Notes: generated from the sequence alone by a model not told the origin. Positions 18,296 to 29,909 are shown, counted from the stretch's first letter. The stretch is DNA of 64,000 bases from [Bacillus] selenitireducens MLS10 (GCF_000093085.1 NC_014219.1:744001-808000); one strand, 5' to 3'. Numbers and translations: made by a program.

Positions 18296-18975
18296 AATTC
18301 GCCGTGATTGTGTTTCCAGGTTCCAACTGTGATTCGGATATGTACCACGCTGCGAAGGATGAGCTCGGTGAAGAGGCGACGTTCGTCTTTCACCATGAGA
18401 CGGATCTCTCCGGCTACGACGGGATTCTCCTTCCGGGCGGCTTTTCCTACGGGGACTATCTCCGCTCCGGGGCTATCGCCCAGTTCTCACCGGTGATGAA
18501 GGCTGTCGCCGAAGCGGCGGAAGCCGGCAAGCCGGTCCTCGGAGTCTGCAACGGCTTTCAGATTCTTCTTGAAGCGGGGCTCTTGCCGGGCGCGATGCGC
18601 CGCAATGAACAGCTGACGTTTATTTGTAAGACCGTGCCACTCACCGTCGTGAATAACAACACGTCGTTTACGTCACTTTATGAGGAAGGGGAGGTCATAC
18701 AGATTCCCGTCGCGCACGGCGACGGCAACTATTACTGTGACGACGAAACCCTTGCCTCCCTGAAGGCCAATAACCAGATCGTCTTTACCTATACCGAACC
18801 GATCAACGGTTCTGTCGCAGACATTGCCGGCATCGTCAACAAGGCAGGCAACGTCCTCGGCATGATGCCGCATCCGGAGCGGGCAGTCGATCAGCTGCTC
18901 GGCTCCGACGACGGCCTTAAGCTCTTTCAATCCATCGTCAAACATTGGAGGGACCACCATGCAGTTACGTCATGA
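18292..18975 (+). CDS. purQ: FGAM synthase, glutaminase subunit
   Basis: 227 residues, class I glutamine amidotransferase supplying ammonia to PurL. The nucleophile is Cys86 in LGVCNGFQ, with His/Glu in MMPHPERA near the C-terminus. [14 protein letters not shown] is the conserved N-terminal motif. It overlaps purS by four and purL by 17 bases. Confidence 0.97.
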   Translation: MKFAVIVFPGSNCDSDMYHAAKDELGEEATFVFHHETDLSGYDGILLPGGFSYGDYLRSGAIAQFSPVMKAVAEAAEAGKPVLGVCNGFQILLEAGLLPGAMRRNEQLTFICKTVPLTVVNNNTSFTSLYEEGEVIQIPVAHGDGNYYCDDETLASLKANNQIVFTYTEPINGSVADIAGIVNKAGNVLGMMPHPERAVDQLLGSDDGLKLFQSIVKHWRDHHAVTS

Positions 18976-21190
18976 GCCATCCCCGGTCATGATCCGGGAC
19001 GAACAGATCTATAAGGAAATGGGTGTCACCGATGACGAGTTCCGCTCCATTGAATCGATCCTCGGACGCCTGCCGAACTATACGGAGCTTGGCCTGTTCT
19101 CGGTCATGTGGTCGGAACACTGCAGCTACAAGAACTCCAAGGTTCTCCTGAAGAAGTTCCCCGTTGACGGACCCCGCGTCCTGCAAGGGCCCGGAGAAGG
19201 CGCGGGGATCATCGATATCGGCGATGAGAAAGCCGTCGTCTTTAAGATTGAAAGCCACAACCATCCGTCCGCCGTTGAGCCTTATGAGGGGGCGGCAACA
19301 GGCGTCGGCGGGATTATCCGCGATATCTTTTCTATGGGTGCCCGTCCGGTGGCACTCTTAAATTCCCTCCGTTTTGGTGAACTGTCCAATCCGCGGGTTA
19401 AATACCTCTTCGAAGGGGTCGTCTCCGGCATCGCCGGTTACGGCAACTGCGTCGGGATCCCCACGGTCGGCGGTGAGATCCAGTTTGACAAAGCTTACGA
19501 GGGCAATCCCCTCGTCAATGCGATGTGCGTCGGACTCATTGACCACAGCCACATTCAGAAAGGCCAGGCAAAAGGAGTAGGCAATCCGGTTCTCTACGTA
19601 GGGGCCTCGACGGGCCGTGACGGGATTCACGGTGCGACCTTCGCCTCTGAGGAACTGAGCGAGGACTCCCAGTCCAAGCGGCCGTCGGTACAGGTCGGGG
19701 ATCCGTTCATGGAAAAACTCCTCATTGAAGCCTGCCTCGAAGCCGTCCGCCATCCGAAAATTGTCGGGATTCAGGACATGGGCGCCGCGGGTCTGACGTC
19801 GTCCTCTGCGGAAATGGCGAGTAAAGCCGGCAGTGGGATCCGCATGGACCTCGATAAAGTTCCGCAGCGTGAAACAGGAATGACGCCGTATGAAATGATG
19901 CTTTCCGAGTCCCAGGAACGGATGCTGCTCGTCGTGGAGAAGGGAAGCGAACAGGTATTCATTGAACTGTTTGAAAAATGGGATCTGCACGCCGTTGTTG
20001 TCGGGGAAGTGACCGACGATAAGCAGATGACCCTCGTTCATCAGGGCGAGACCGTTGCACAGGCGCCGGTGGATGCCCTCGCAGAAGAAGCGCCGGTGTA
20101 TCATCCGCCTTCATCGGTCCCGGCCTATTTTGAAGCCTTTCAAAAACAGGAGCCCGTCCGTCTGTCGGCGCCGGATTATGCCGTGACGCTGACGGCGCTG
20201 TTGAAACAGCCGTCCATCGCCAGTAAGGAATGGGTCTATGAACAGTACGATCATATGGTTCAGACGAATACCGTCGTGGCACCAGGATCCGACGCAGCCG
20301 TCATCCGCGTCAGAGAAACGGAGAAGGCGCTTGCCATGACTACGGACTGTAACGGCCGTTTTCTCTATCTCGATCCGTATGAAGGCGGCAAAATGGCCGT
20401 CATGGAAGCGGCGCGTAACCTCGTCTGTTCCGGCGCGAAACCCCTCGGTGTCACGGACTGTCTCAACTACGGCAGCCCGGACAAGCCGGAGATTTACTGG
20501 CAGCTTGAGCGTTCGACGGACGGCCTTTCTGAAGCGTGCCGCTTTCTTGACACGCCGGTCATCGGCGGGAACGTTTCTCTTTATAACGAAACGGCCATGG
20601 GGGCGATTTTCCCGACTCCGGTTATCGGCATGGTCGGTCTCATTGAAGACTTGAGCCATATTACAAAACAGACCGTTCAGGAGGCAGGGGACCTTGTGTA
20701 CCTGATCGGAGAGAGCGGACCGGATTTTGCTGGCAGTGAGCTGCAGAAGCTCCAGACGAATGCGACGGAAGGCAAGCTCCGTCCCGCTGATTTGGCCATT
20801 GAGAAGGCCAGGCAGGAACAGGTGCTCACCGCGATTCAACACCATCTCGTCCAGTCTGCCCACGACCTGTCTGAAGGCGGGTTTGCCGTGGCTTTGGCGG
20901 AGAAGGTGTTCGGCAGCGAATACGGCGTGTCGGTCACACTGAACGAAGAAGACGAGACACAGGCGCTCTTTGCGGAGACCCCGTCACGGTTTATCCTGAC
21001 GGTCAGCCCCGAGAAGCAGGCAGCCTTTGAAAAACAGATACCGGAAGCGAAGATGATCGGTCGTGTCTCGGAAGAGAAACGCGTACGGATTCACAATCAA
21101 CACGGACAGATGATCATCGATGAAGCCGGTGATGATCTCGAACGTGCCTGGAGAGGTGCAATTGCATGTTACCTGAAATCAGAGGATTAA
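18959..21190 (+). CDS. purL: FGAM synthase, large synthetase subunit
   Basis: 743 residues, the short PurL form that works with PurS and PurQ. It converts FGAR to FGAM with ATP and ammonia. Motifs include [20 protein letters not shown] near residue 36, [20 protein letters not shown] near residue 92, and the repeated AIRS-like half with [16 protein letters not shown]. It aligns over its full length with the B. subtilis enzyme from ATG 18959. Confidence 0.98.
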   Translation: MQLRHEPSPVMIRDEQIYKEMGVTDDEFRSIESILGRLPNYTELGLFSVMWSEHCSYKNSKVLLKKFPVDGPRVLQGPGEGAGIIDIGDEKAVVFKIESHNHPSAVEPYEGAATGVGGIIRDIFSMGARPVALLNSLRFGELSNPRVKYLFEGVVSGIAGYGNCVGIPTVGGEIQFDKAYEGNPLVNAMCVGLIDHSHIQKGQAKGVGNPVLYVGASTGRDGIHGATFASEELSEDSQSKRPSVQVGDPFMEKLLIEACLEAVRHPKIVGIQDMGAAGLTSSSAEMASKAGSGIRMDLDKVPQRETGMTPYEMMLSESQERMLLVVEKGSEQVFIELFEKWDLHAVVVGEVTDDKQMTLVHQGETVAQAPVDALAEEAPVYHPPSSVPAYFEAFQKQEPVRLSAPDYAVTLTALLKQPSIASKEWVYEQYDHMVQTNTVVAPGSDAAVIRVRETEKALAMTTDCNGRFLYLDPYEGGKMAVMEAARNLVCSGAKPLGVTDCLNYGSPDKPEIYWQLERSTDGLSEACRFLDTPVIGGNVSLYNETAMGAIFPTPVIGMVGLIEDLSHITKQTVQEAGDLVYLIGESGPDFAGSELQKLQTNATEGKLRPADLAIEKARQEQVLTAIQHHLVQSAHDLSEGGFAVALAEKVFGSEYGVSVTLNEEDETQALFAETPSRFILTVSPEKQAAFEKQIPEAKMIGRVSEEKRVRIHNQHGQMIIDEAGDDLERAWRGAIACYLKSED

Positions 21191-22590
21191 ATGAGGAATG
21201 CGGCGTATTCGGCGTCTGGGGGCATGAAGACGCCGCCCGCATTACCTACTACGGCCTTCACAGCCTGCAGCACAGAGGACAGGAAGGTGCGGGTATTGTC
21301 GTCACGGATAAAGAAAAACTGCGGATTCATAAAGGCATGGGGCTCGTCAACGACGTGTTCAATGAAACGGATCTCGACCGCCTCATTGGGGACGGCGCCA
21401 TCGGTCACGTCCGCTATACGACGGCAGGAAGCAGTGACTTTATCAACTGTCAGCCGCTGCAGTTCAACTCACAGACCGGCAGTCTCGCTGTGGCCCATAA
21501 CGGCAATCTCGTCAATGCCAACGCGACGAAGCGCCAGCTCGAGCATCAGGGCAGTATTTTCCAGACAACCTCCGATACGGAAGTCATTGCCCATCTAATC
21601 AAACGAAGCGGCTATCCGGACGTGAAAGATGCCATTAAGAGTGCGCTCTCCATGGTGAAAGGCGCCTACGCTTTTGCCTTTCTCGTCGAGGACGCCCTCA
21701 TGGTTGCCCTGGATCCCCATGGCCTCAGACCGCTGTCTCTCGGGAAGATCGGAGACGGGTACGTCGTGTCGTCCGAGACGTGCGCCTTTGACATCATCGG
21801 TGCGGAATATATCCGTGACGTGCAGCCCGGGGAACTGATCACGATTAATGATCAGGGCATTCAGTCGGAGATGTTCTCTCCGGCAAGCGCCCCTGCGATC
21901 TGTTCCATGGAGTACGTCTATTTCGCACGACCCGACAGCAACATCGGCAACATCAACATTCACCATGCGAGGAAGAACCTCGGCAAGGTGCTTGCGAAAG
22001 AATCCCCCGTGGAAGCGGACGTGGTGACGGGAGTCCCGGATTCAAGCATATCCGCGGCCATCGGTTACGCGGAGGCGACGGGGATTCCGTATGAGCTCGG
22101 CCTGATCAAAAACCGCTACGTCGGCCGCACCTTCATCCAGCCGTCGCAGGCGCTCCGTGAACAGGGCGTCCGCATGAAACTCTCCGCAGTCCGCGGTGTC
22201 GTCGACGGCAAACGGGTCGTGATGATTGATGACTCCATCGTCCGCGGCACGACGTCAAGACGGATCGTGAAAATGCTCAAAGAAGCAGGGGCGAAGGAAG
22301 TGCACGTGCGCATCAGTTCACCGCCGATCGTGAACCCGTGTTTTTACGGGATCGATACGTCGACCAAAGGTGAACTTGTGGCGTCGACAAAATCGATTGA
22401 AGAGATGCGTGAAGAGATGGGGGCGGATACGCTCGCCTATCTGTCAGTCGACGGCCTGATGGAGGGCATCGGCCGGGAGAAGGTCAATGATCACTGCGGG
22501 CAGTGTCTTGCGTGCTTCACCGGCGACTACCCGACAGAGATTTATCCGGAGACGGATCATCCATACGATAAAGTGATTGGAGGCAAATAA
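21166..22590 (+). CDS. purF: amidophosphoribosyltransferase
   Basis: 474 residues; catalyses the first committed step, PRPP plus glutamine to phosphoribosylamine. An 11-residue propeptide ends before Cys12 (LNEECGVFG), which becomes the N-terminal nucleophile. Cysteines in [22 protein letters not shown] and [10 protein letters not shown] fit the four ligands of the [4Fe-4S] cluster of the Bacillus-type enzyme. The PRPP loop is [14 protein letters not shown]. It overlaps purL by 25 bases. Confidence 0.98.
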   Translation: MLPEIRGLNEECGVFGVWGHEDAARITYYGLHSLQHRGQEGAGIVVTDKEKLRIHKGMGLVNDVFNETDLDRLIGDGAIGHVRYTTAGSSDFINCQPLQFNSQTGSLAVAHNGNLVNANATKRQLEHQGSIFQTTSDTEVIAHLIKRSGYPDVKDAIKSALSMVKGAYAFAFLVEDALMVALDPHGLRPLSLGKIGDGYVVSSETCAFDIIGAEYIRDVQPGELITINDQGIQSEMFSPASAPAICSMEYVYFARPDSNIGNINIHHARKNLGKVLAKESPVEADVVTGVPDSSISAAIGYAEATGIPYELGLIKNRYVGRTFIQPSQALREQGVRMKLSAVRGVVDGKRVVMIDDSIVRGTTSRRIVKMLKEAGAKEVHVRISSPPIVNPCFYGIDTSTKGELVASTKSIEEMREEMGADTLAYLSVDGLMEGIGREKVNDHCGQCLACFTGDYPTEIYPETDHPYDKVIGGK

Positions 22591-22592
22591 CC

Positions 22593-23639
22593 ATGTCGAA
22601 AGCCTACGAACAGGCGGGTGTCAATATCGAAGCCGGCTATGAAGCCGTAAAACGGATCGGCGGCCATGTCCGTTCAACAATACGTCCGGAGGTCATCGGG
22701 AGCCTTGGCGGTTTCGGTGGGATGTTTGACCTGAGCGGCTCCGGGTTTAAAGAACCGGTCCTCGTATCGGGGACAGACGGCGTCGGTACGAAGCTGATGA
22801 TCGCCCAAAAGATGCAAAAGCATGACACCATCGGCATCGACTGCGTGGCGATGTGTGTGAATGATATTCTCGTGCAGGGCGCAGAACCGCTTTTCTTTCT
22901 CGATTATCTGGCCCTTGGCAAAAACGACCCTGCCGTCGTGGAACAGCTCGTCGCAGGCGTCGCCGCAGGCTGCAAAGAAGCAGGCGCCGCCCTCATCGGC
23001 GGTGAAACGGCAGAGATGCCGGGCATGTATGACCCGGACGAATACGACATGGCCGGCTTCACCGTCGGCTGCGCCGAGAAAAGCGCCATCTGGGGAGCCG
23101 GTCGTGTCAAAGAGGGAGACGCGCTTCTTGCGCTCACGTCTTCAGGGATTCACAGTAACGGGTTCTCCCTCGTCCGAAAATTGATTCAGGAGGCCTCTCT
23201 TTCATTCAATGATCCTGCGCCCTGGGCCCCGAATGAGTCCGTGGGGGCATCGCTGTTAACGCCGACGCGTATTTATACGAACGCCTTCAAACCGTTTCTC
23301 GGGACAGAGGAAATTCATGCTGCTTCCCATATCACAGGCGGCGGCCTGATGGAGAACCTGCCGCGGATGTTGCCGGAGAAATTGGCTGCGGAAATCGACC
23401 TTGGCACATGGGCGCTGCCTCCTGTGTTTCAGTGGATGCAAGAAGCGGGGGATCTGACGCAGGAAGACCTCCTGTCCACCTTTAATACGGGGGTCGGAAT
23501 GGTGCTTGCCGTCGGTGAAGGCCGTCTCGCATCGGTTACGGAGACCCTGAAAGAAACAGGGGAAACACCGTGGGTAATCGGCAGAGTCGTCAGGAAAACG
23601 GACGAAGACCTGGTCGTGAAGGGAGCGTGGCGTTCATGA
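22593..23639 (+). CDS. purM: AIR synthetase
   Basis: 348 residues; closes the imidazole ring, converting FGAM to AIR with ATP. The glycine-rich LVSGTDGVGTKLMIA segment is near residue 52, with GIDCVAMCVNDI and GGETAEMPGMY after it, typical of the AIRS fold. It starts two bases after purF and overlaps purN by ATGA. Confidence 0.97.
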   Translation: MSKAYEQAGVNIEAGYEAVKRIGGHVRSTIRPEVIGSLGGFGGMFDLSGSGFKEPVLVSGTDGVGTKLMIAQKMQKHDTIGIDCVAMCVNDILVQGAEPLFFLDYLALGKNDPAVVEQLVAGVAAGCKEAGAALIGGETAEMPGMYDPDEYDMAGFTVGCAEKSAIWGAGRVKEGDALLALTSSGIHSNGFSLVRKLIQEASLSFNDPAPWAPNESVGASLLTPTRIYTNAFKPFLGTEEIHAASHITGGGLMENLPRMLPEKLAAEIDLGTWALPPVFQWMQEAGDLTQEDLLSTFNTGVGMVLAVGEGRLASVTETLKETGETPWVIGRVVRKTDEDLVVKGAWRS

Positions 23640-24214
23640 AGCTCGCCGTATTCGCCTCAGGGAGCGGGAGTAATTTTCAGGCGTTCGCAGAAGCGGTGGA
23701 AGAAGGCCGTCTCGATGCGGAAATTGTTCTGCTCGTCTGCGATCGCCCGGGTGCCCTTGTGGAAGGACGGGCGGCTGCGAAAGACATTCCCGTGTTCAGC
23801 TTCGACCCGAAAGCCTACGACGGGAAAGCAGCCTTCGAGCGCGCGATACTGTCAGAACTGAAGAAAAAAGGAGCGGATTTCATCGCCCTTGCCGGCTACA
23901 TGCGCCTTATCGGTCCGGTGCTCCTTGGCGCCTATCCGCGACGGATAATGAACATTCATCCGTCGCTGTTGCCTGCGTTCCCCGGACTCGATGCCATTGG
24001 CCAGGCCTTTGACGCAGGTGTTAAACTGACAGGAGTGACCCTTCATTACGTTGATGAAGGGATGGATACAGGCCCGATCATTGCCCAGGAAGCGGTCCGG
24101 ATTCATGAATCCGATACCCGGGAGACGGTTCAGAAGAAGGTTCAGACCATTGAACACAGCCTGTATCCGAAAACATTGCAGCAACTCATTGAAAAGGGAG
24201 TGAACGTCAAGTGA
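23636..24214 (+). CDS. purN: GAR formyltransferase
   Basis: 192 residues; transfers formyl from 10-formyl-THF to GAR. ATG 23636 gives [17 protein letters not shown], the standard N-terminus; an earlier in-frame ATG at 23570 lies deep inside purM. Catalytic motifs [12 protein letters not shown] and [16 protein letters not shown] are present. Overlaps purM and purH by four bases. Confidence 0.96.
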   Translation: MKLAVFASGSGSNFQAFAEAVEEGRLDAEIVLLVCDRPGALVEGRAAAKDIPVFSFDPKAYDGKAAFERAILSELKKKGADFIALAGYMRLIGPVLLGAYPRRIMNIHPSLLPAFPGLDAIGQAFDAGVKLTGVTLHYVDEGMDTGPIIAQEAVRIHESDTRETVQKKVQTIEHSLYPKTLQQLIEKGVNVK

Positions 24215-25749
24215 AGAAACGTGCGTTAGTGAGTGTATCTGACAAAAGCGGACTCGTGCCGTTTATTGAACGGCTTGTCAAACAGGACGTGGAGATCATC
24301 TCCACAGGCGGGACGAAGAAGAAGCTTGAAGAAGCGGGGGTCCCGTGTCTCGGGATCGAGGAAGTTACCGGTTTTCCGGAGATGATGGACGGTCGGGTCA
24401 AGACCCTGCACCCGGCGATTCACGGCGGTCTGCTCGGTGTCCGGGCGAACGAAGGCCATATGAATGCATTAAAGGAGCACGGCATCGGCCTCATCGATTA
24501 TGTCATCGTCAATCTTTATCCGTTCCAGGAAACGATCGAGAATCCGGAGAAGACCTTTGACGATGCCATCGAAAACATCGATATCGGCGGCCCGTCGATG
24601 ATCCGCTCAGCGGCGAAGAATCACGAAAGCGTCGCAGTCATTGTCGATTCCGCTGACTATGACACCGTCGCAGATGAACTCGAAGCTTCCGAGGGAGAAA
24701 TCAGCGGCGTTCTCCGTCTGAAGCTTGCTGCGAAGGCCTTCCGCCACACCGCCGCGTACGATGCGCTGATTGGCGAATACTTAACCCGTAAGGTTGGTGA
24801 AGAGGCGCCGGAGAAGCTGACGGTCACCTACAACCGAAAGCAAATGCTCCGATACGGGGAGAATCCGCACCAGCAGGCGGCTTTTTATGAGCGCCCGCTC
24901 GGAAATCCGGCATCTATTTCCCGTGCCACCCAGCTGCACGGCAAAGAGCTCTCCTATAACAATATCAATGATGCCGACGCGGCTCTGGCCGTTGTCCGTG
25001 ATTTCACGGAGCCCGCCGTTGCCGCCATTAAGCATATGAATCCGTGCGGCGTCGGGATGGGGCAGTCGGTCTATGACGCGTATATGAAGGCCTATAATGC
25101 AGATCCGACGTCCATCTTTGGCGGGATCATCGCTTCGAACCGGGAGATTGACGGAGAGACGGCGGAAGAGATGAAGAAAATCTTCCTTGAGATCATTGTG
25201 GCGCCGTCCTTTACCGATGAGGCGCTGGCGATTCTTCAGGAGAAGAAAAATCTGCGGCTTCTTACCGTGGACTTTGACAACAGCAAACCGAGTGAACGCC
25301 GCGTGACAAGCGTCGCCGGCGGGGCTCTCATGCAGGAGACGGATACGCTCAGCTATGAGGACGTGGAGACGACGATCCCGACAGACCGTAAGCCAAGCGA
25401 TCGTGAGCTCGAACAGATGAAGCTCGCATGGAAAGTCGTCAAGCATGTGAAATCCAACGCCATCGTCCTTGCGAAAGATGACATGACCGTCGGTGTCGGC
25501 GCCGGACAGATGAACCGCGTCGGTGCGGCGAAGATTGCCCTCGAGCAGGCGGGTGAGCTTGCGAAAGGGGCTGTAATGGCTTCTGACGCTTTCTTCCCGA
25601 TGAGTGATACGGTTGAGGCTGCGGCCAAAGCAGGGGTGACGTGTATCATCCAGCCAGGAGGATCAAAGCGCGATCAGGAATCCATCGATATGGCAAATGA
25701 ATACGGCATTGCCATGGTCATGACCGGCGTGCGTCATTTTAAGCACTGA
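24211..25749 (+). CDS. purH: bifunctional AICAR formyltransferase / IMP cyclohydrolase
   Basis: 512 residues from GTG 24211. It carries out the last two steps to IMP. The N-terminal MGS-like cyclohydrolase shows [21 protein letters not shown] and [12 protein letters not shown]. The transformylase part shows [25 protein letters not shown] and the C-terminal [12 protein letters not shown]. It overlaps purN by four bases. Confidence 0.97.
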   Translation: MKKRALVSVSDKSGLVPFIERLVKQDVEIISTGGTKKKLEEAGVPCLGIEEVTGFPEMMDGRVKTLHPAIHGGLLGVRANEGHMNALKEHGIGLIDYVIVNLYPFQETIENPEKTFDDAIENIDIGGPSMIRSAAKNHESVAVIVDSADYDTVADELEASEGEISGVLRLKLAAKAFRHTAAYDALIGEYLTRKVGEEAPEKLTVTYNRKQMLRYGENPHQQAAFYERPLGNPASISRATQLHGKELSYNNINDADAALAVVRDFTEPAVAAIKHMNPCGVGMGQSVYDAYMKAYNADPTSIFGGIIASNREIDGETAEEMKKIFLEIIVAPSFTDEALAILQEKKNLRLLTVDFDNSKPSERRVTSVAGGALMQETDTLSYEDVETTIPTDRKPSDRELEQMKLAWKVVKHVKSNAIVLAKDDMTVGVGAGQMNRVGAAKIALEQAGELAKGAVMASDAFFPMSDTVEAAAKAGVTCIIQPGGSKRDQESIDMANEYGIAMVMTGVRHFKH

Positions 25750-25808
25750 TCAAAGGCTGAGCCAGCCGGAATACCATCATTTCGAATCAAAGAGGAGGGA
25801 TTAACCCT

Positions 25809-27077
25809 GTGAATATTCTCGTTATCGGCTCAGGTGGCCGGGAACATACCCTCGCATGGAAGTTTGCCCAGTCTGAGCGCGTTGAGCAGGTGTATGTGGC
25901 ACCGGGGAACGATGCCATCGCCGAGGAGCCCGGCTGCCAGTCGGTGCCGATCCAGGAGAACGATCATGAAAAGCTTGTGGCTTTTGCAAGAGAAAACCGG
26001 ATCGGCCTGACGATGGTCGGACCTGAAGCTCCTCTTGTGGACGGTGTGACCGATGCTTTTACAGAAGCGGGACTGACCGTCTTTGGTCCGACGAAGGCCG
26101 CCGCGGCGCTTGAAGGCTCGAAGGACTTTGCAAAAGGCATTATGCAAAAGTACAACATTCCGACAGCCGCCTATGCAACGTTTACAAACCCTGATGCAGC
26201 CATGTCTTACATTCGTGAGCAGGGTGCGCCGATTGTCGTGAAGGCGGACGGCCTTGCGGCAGGGAAAGGGGTTGTCGTTGCAAAAACAGAAGAGGAAGCG
26301 ATAGAAGCCGTTACGGCGATGATGCAGGATCACCGGTTCGGTGAAGCCGGCAGCCGTGTGGTCATAGAAGAATGCCTCGAAGGGGAAGAATTGTCATTTA
26401 TGGCGTTTGTCCATGGTACAGCCGTTGTACCCATGGTCACAGCTCAGGATCACAAACGGGCCTTTGACGGGGATGAGGGACCGAATACGGGCGGCATGGG
26501 GGCCTATTCCCCTGTCCCTCATCTTGATGGTACCTGGCAGGCGGAAGCGGAACGGACCATTCTCCGTCCGATGGCCGAGGCGATGGTTAACGAAGGTGTG
26601 CCGTTTACGGGTATTCTCTACGGAGGACTGATGATCACCGCGGACGGACCGAGGGTGATCGAGTTTAATGCGCGCTTTGGCGATCCGGAGACACAGGTTA
26701 TTCTGCCGAGAATGATGTCGGATCTCACCGATACGATCGAAGCGGTTCTCGCCGGGGAAGAGCCGGATCTTGTCTGGACGGAGGAAGCCTGTGCAGCGGT
26801 AGTCATTGCGTCAGAGGGATATCCGGGTGAGTACAAGAAGGGGACAACCTTTACACTGCCGGTACCCGTTTCAGACAAACAACGCTGGTTCCATGCCGGT
26901 TCTAAACGTCATCATGAACAGTGGCAGACAGCCGGCGGACGTGTGGCAGCTCTGTCAACACTTGCGCCAGGCATTGATGAGGCCGTGTCCAGGACGTATG
27001 AGACGCTTGGTCAAACGCCTCTCGACGGACTGTTTTACCGGAGAGATATCGCCCACCATGTCAGAAAAAAGAGCTAA
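25809..27077 (+). CDS. purD: phosphoribosylamine-glycine ligase
   Basis: 422 residues from GTG 25809, with GAGGAGGG upstream. It joins phosphoribosylamine and glycine with ATP to GAR. Motifs are [14 protein letters not shown] at the N-terminus, [14 protein letters not shown] for the ATP-grasp, and [12 protein letters not shown] for metal binding. Last gene of the pur operon; a terminator follows. Confidence 0.97.
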   Translation: MNILVIGSGGREHTLAWKFAQSERVEQVYVAPGNDAIAEEPGCQSVPIQENDHEKLVAFARENRIGLTMVGPEAPLVDGVTDAFTEAGLTVFGPTKAAAALEGSKDFAKGIMQKYNIPTAAYATFTNPDAAMSYIREQGAPIVVKADGLAAGKGVVVAKTEEEAIEAVTAMMQDHRFGEAGSRVVIEECLEGEELSFMAFVHGTAVVPMVTAQDHKRAFDGDEGPNTGGMGAYSPVPHLDGTWQAEAERTILRPMAEAMVNEGVPFTGILYGGLMITADGPRVIEFNARFGDPETQVILPRMMSDLTDTIEAVLAGEEPDLVWTEEACAAVVIASEGYPGEYKKGTTFTLPVPVSDKQRWFHAGSKRHHEQWQTAGGRVAALSTLAPGIDEAVSRTYETLGQTPLDGLFYRRDIAHHVRKKS

Positions 27078-27090
27078 TGATGAAACGGAA

Positions 27091-27130
27091 AAAAGCAGCC
27101 CGGCACATTTCAGTGTCAGGCTGCTTTTTG
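27091..27130 (+). terminator. terminator of the pur operon
   Basis: AAAAGCAGCC (27091-27100) pairs with GGCTGCTTTT (27119-27128), with an inner GGCAC/GTGTC pairing, ending in T5. Confidence 0.9.
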
Positions 27131-27169
27131 GATAGAATTGATCACATTCGGCATACTTATTGAGAAAGA

Positions 27170-28092
27170 TCAGTCAACGGAATTTTCGTCCATCTCATTG
27201 ACTTCGGCCTGGAGCGCCTCAAACGACTTGTCGTCAAGGTCAAGCAGATCCATGATCGACTCTTTCGATTCTCCGCGTCGTGTCAGTTTCAGGAAGATTG
27301 CAAGTTCTTTTTTATGCTTCCCCTTTTGTTCGAGCTGATCGGCGAAATTCATAATCAGTTCACTCCCTTCGTGGGCTTCAGTGGTGACGTTCTGACGGAT
27401 GGTTTCAAACATCGCTTGATCAAAATGACGGTTGCCCCGCATGACGTATTCGAGTAAGCGTAGGACCTGTTCGGCGTAGCTGTCACTGATTTCCCCGATC
27501 TCTGACATCGTCAACAGCTCGGTCATACGGGCCTCGAGCTTTGATTCGTCTTCTTCGAAGACGAGGGCCATGAGTTCAATCGTGATCTTCAAAAGCGTGT
27601 GCCGGATCATGTCGGCGGCGTCCTGTTCCTGAATGTCGTAAAGGAGATAGCGGAAGTTCGGTATAAACGGTTCGCAGTCGTCGCGGAGCGCTTCGCTGTA
27701 ATGGCTGAAGAAATCGGCCATCAGCGTCGTCGAGCGGCTCCACCGTCTTCGACCCTGCGCGATGAGGATCGGAATGATGAGGGTGCGCGGATTGCCACGG
27801 CCTTCCTTTCGCACTTTATATAAGATGATTCATTCGATATGAGTAAAGTATAAGTGCAACTAGGGCTTTCGCCATTCATACTTGGCGAGAAGCCCAGTTT
27901 TCTTTACCAGATTTCGGTCATGTACGACAACAACTGCAGGCAGATGTCCTGATCGGGTGTGCTCTTGTGTTCAAAAAGCAGATAAAGGCGTCCGGGTTCG
28001 TTACCTTCCATTTCGAATGTCGCAGTGGGCGTGCGTACCTGATCAGGGTCTTGCTTCTGATTGAATCCACTTAACGGGTCTTGCTCCCTCAC
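27170..28092 (-). pseudogene. Rpn-type PD-(D/E)XK nuclease/transposase, split and truncated
   Basis: Two pieces of one gene. The upstream piece (28092-27904) ends LYLLFEHKSTPDQ...LLSYMTEIW, which is the conserved core with the catalytic E-x-K (EHK) of the Rpn recombination-promoting nuclease family. The downstream piece (27814-27170) resumes at TLIIPILIAQGRRRW, the usual next block, and runs to the family's C-terminus with GESKESIMDLLDLDD. Exactly after the Trp codon sits the 60-bp repeat (27906-27847), which begins with a stop codon. Deleting just 60 bases does not restore the frame, so further changes are present. About 50 N-terminal residues also seem missing. Confidence 0.75.
27847..27906 (-). 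repeat. 60-bp dispersed repeat, copy 2
   Basis: Reverse complement matches 10816-10875 at 53 of 60 positions, ends identical. The hairpin is stronger here: GGGCTT-C-TCGCCA / TGGCGA-A-AGCCC. It interrupts the Rpn nuclease gene. Confidence 0.8.
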
Positions 28093-28239
28093 CAGGCTGT
28101 CTCGGTGATTCTATTATAGAATGGCGAACATGTGATTGCAAGCAGGTATCTGGAAGGAAGAATGATCAATTTGAAAACAGGACAAACAGGATTGCGTGTC
28201 GAAGTATTGTGGTACGTGATTTGTATAGGAGGGATCGGT

Positions 28240-28704
28240 ATGGCATCAGTAAAAGACGTAATGACCAAAGAGGCAGTAACGATAAAACCGGATACATCAG
28301 TGGAAGACACAGCCAAACTTCTGTTGCAGCATCATTTCAGTGGCGTGCCTGTCGTGGATGACGAGGGAGTCCTGCAGGGTGTGGTCAGTGAAGGCGACAT
28401 CATCAAACGGGCATCGCACATTCAGTCACCGGCGGTTCTGGAGTTTCTCGGGGGACTGATCTATCTCGACAGTCCAAAGAAATACATGGAAGAGCTGAAA
28501 CAGGCGATGTCCCTGACGATCGGGGATCTGATGAAGACGGAGGTCATCACGGCACATCCGGATGATTCCATTGAACAGATCGCCACAAAGATGCTCAGTA
28601 AAAACATCAAACGCTTTCCGGTTGTCGATGAAGAGGGCAAAGTCATCGGCATCATCTCAAGACGTGATATTATGAAGCATCTTTATCAGGCGGAGGATTT
28701 GTGA
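28240..28704 (+). CDS. CBS domain pair protein
   Basis: 154 residues from ATG 28240 with ATAGGAGGG upstream; the frame is open further upstream but without domain content. Two CBS domains: residues ~8-60 (VKDVMTKEAVTIKPDTSVEDTA ... GVPVVDDEGVLQGVVSEGDI) and ~95-150 (MKTEVITAHPDDSIEQIA ... FPVVDEEGKVIGIISRRDIM). The stretch between contains about 35 non-CBS residues. Such proteins bind adenine nucleotides and act as energy sensors; the partner is not visible here. Confidence 0.88.
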   Translation: MASVKDVMTKEAVTIKPDTSVEDTAKLLLQHHFSGVPVVDDEGVLQGVVSEGDIIKRASHIQSPAVLEFLGGLIYLDSPKKYMEELKQAMSLTIGDLMKTEVITAHPDDSIEQIATKMLSKNIKRFPVVDEEGKVIGIISRRDIMKHLYQAEDL

Positions 28705-28721
28705 GAAAAAGTTGCGACCAG

Positions 28722-28758
28722 GACAGCCTGTCACCGATTCGTCGGCAGACAGGCTGTC
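28722..28758 (+). terminator. hairpin after the CBS gene
   Basis: GACAGCCTGTC (28722-28732) and GACAGGCTGTC (28748-28758) form an 11-bp stem. There is no clear T tract, so it may act as an RNA-stabilising structure rather than a terminator. Confidence 0.5.
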
Positions 28759-28859
28759 TGTCATGTGAAAGCAGAATCGGTATGGCGTCCGTGTGCAGAA
28801 ACAGGTAAACTGTAATGGAAACCAAACGCAGACAACATTGTCAGGAAAGGAAGATTCAT

Positions 28860-29411
28860 ATGTCAGAACCGATTGAACTGCATCTGTCAGGGAAACTGTC
28901 AGAAAAGGACTTCATGAAACATGCCCTTTATCACCAGCGATCCGTGGTTCCCGCGAGTTTCAGTTTCGTCTTTTTATTAACATTCGTCCTGTTGTATATG
29001 TCGGACTCTGTCGGAGGTACGGAAGTGCAGGCGCTTGGCCTGATGCTTGCCACGGCCTTCGTCTTCGGTGCACTGATTGCAGGTACGCTAAGAATGGTCA
29101 TTCAGCGCCAGGCATACCGTCAGTATTTCCGGGAAGGGATGAACCGGAAGACGATGTCGTATTCCTTTAATGAGGAAGGATTCACCCAGCAGGTCGCCGA
29201 CAGTGAAGCCCCGGTTGACTGGCGGGATGTGACGCTTGTCAAAGAGCAGGAAGAACTCTTTCAGCTCTATCTCGGTAAATCACAGATCGCGCTGATTCCG
29301 AAGCATTTTTTTGAAGGAGATGACCAGATCAACCGTTTCCGTCATCTGCTTGTCAAAGTCATGCCTGCGGATAAACAGCTCTTAAAACAGGATCCTGCAA
29401 ACCACACGTAA
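28860..29411 (+). CDS. YcxB-like membrane protein
   Basis: 183 residues from ATG 28860 (AGGAAAGGAAG upstream). Two membrane segments (about residues 35-53 and 63-85) are followed by a strand-rich cytoplasmic domain with YSFNEEGFTQQ, VDWRDVTLVKEQEELFQLYLG and IPKHFF. This order is that of the YcxB-like family of unknown function. Confidence 0.75.
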   Translation: MSEPIELHLSGKLSEKDFMKHALYHQRSVVPASFSFVFLLTFVLLYMSDSVGGTEVQALGLMLATAFVFGALIAGTLRMVIQRQAYRQYFREGMNRKTMSYSFNEEGFTQQVADSEAPVDWRDVTLVKEQEELFQLYLGKSQIALIPKHFFEGDDQINRFRHLLVKVMPADKQLLKQDPANHT

Positions 29412-29442
29412 CGTGTGACCACGATGGAAGCGAGGTGCTGAG

Positions 29443-29841
29443 ATGCATCCGATTGAAAAGAAGCTGCAGTTCAAAGAAGGCTCCTGCCTCCTGATACTGA
29501 ATCTGCCGGAGCCGCTCGCGGAACTGGTGGAAGCCTGGTCCTTAGTGTCTGTGTTTCAGGAAAAACTCCCTGAAGACGTGAATCAGGCCGATGCGATGCT
29601 CGTATTCGTAAAGAAGGAAGAAGACGTCAAAGCTGCGGCTGAAGTCGTGAATCATCACCTGCCCCAAGATGGGCTGCTTTGGTTCTCGTATCCGAAAAAG
29701 ACGTCGAAACGTTATACGTCAGAAGTCACGAGGGACCATGGCTGGGAGGCGCTCACAGATATCGGACTGCGTCCCGTCCGTCAGGTGGCCATCGATGACG
29801 ACTGGTCCGCGCTCCGCTGGCGTCCTGATCCGAAGGCTTAA
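29443..29841 (+). CDS. DUF3052-like protein
   Basis: 132 residues, soluble. ADAMLVFVKKEEDV, LLWFSYPKKTSKR and a C-terminal VAIDDDWSALRWRP are present. The LWxxYPKK and DDxWSALR pieces are those of DUF3052-type proteins, which have no known function. It lies 32 bases after the YcxB-like gene and probably shares its transcript. Confidence 0.65.
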   Translation: MHPIEKKLQFKEGSCLLILNLPEPLAELVEAWSLVSVFQEKLPEDVNQADAMLVFVKKEEDVKAAAEVVNHHLPQDGLLWFSYPKKTSKRYTSEVTRDHGWEALTDIGLRPVRQVAIDDDWSALRWRPDPKA

Positions 29842-29846
29842 CAGAA

Positions 29847-29895
29847 AAAACAGCCCCTGATGATCCGGTGACGTTCCGGCAGTCAGGGGCTGTTT
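29847..29895. terminator. bidirectional terminator
   Basis: AACAGCCCCTGA (29849-29860) pairs with TCAGGGGCTGTT (29883-29894), with A6 before and T3 after. It separates convergent genes. Confidence 0.85.
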
Positions 29896-29909
29896 GGCTG
29901 ATGAACCGT

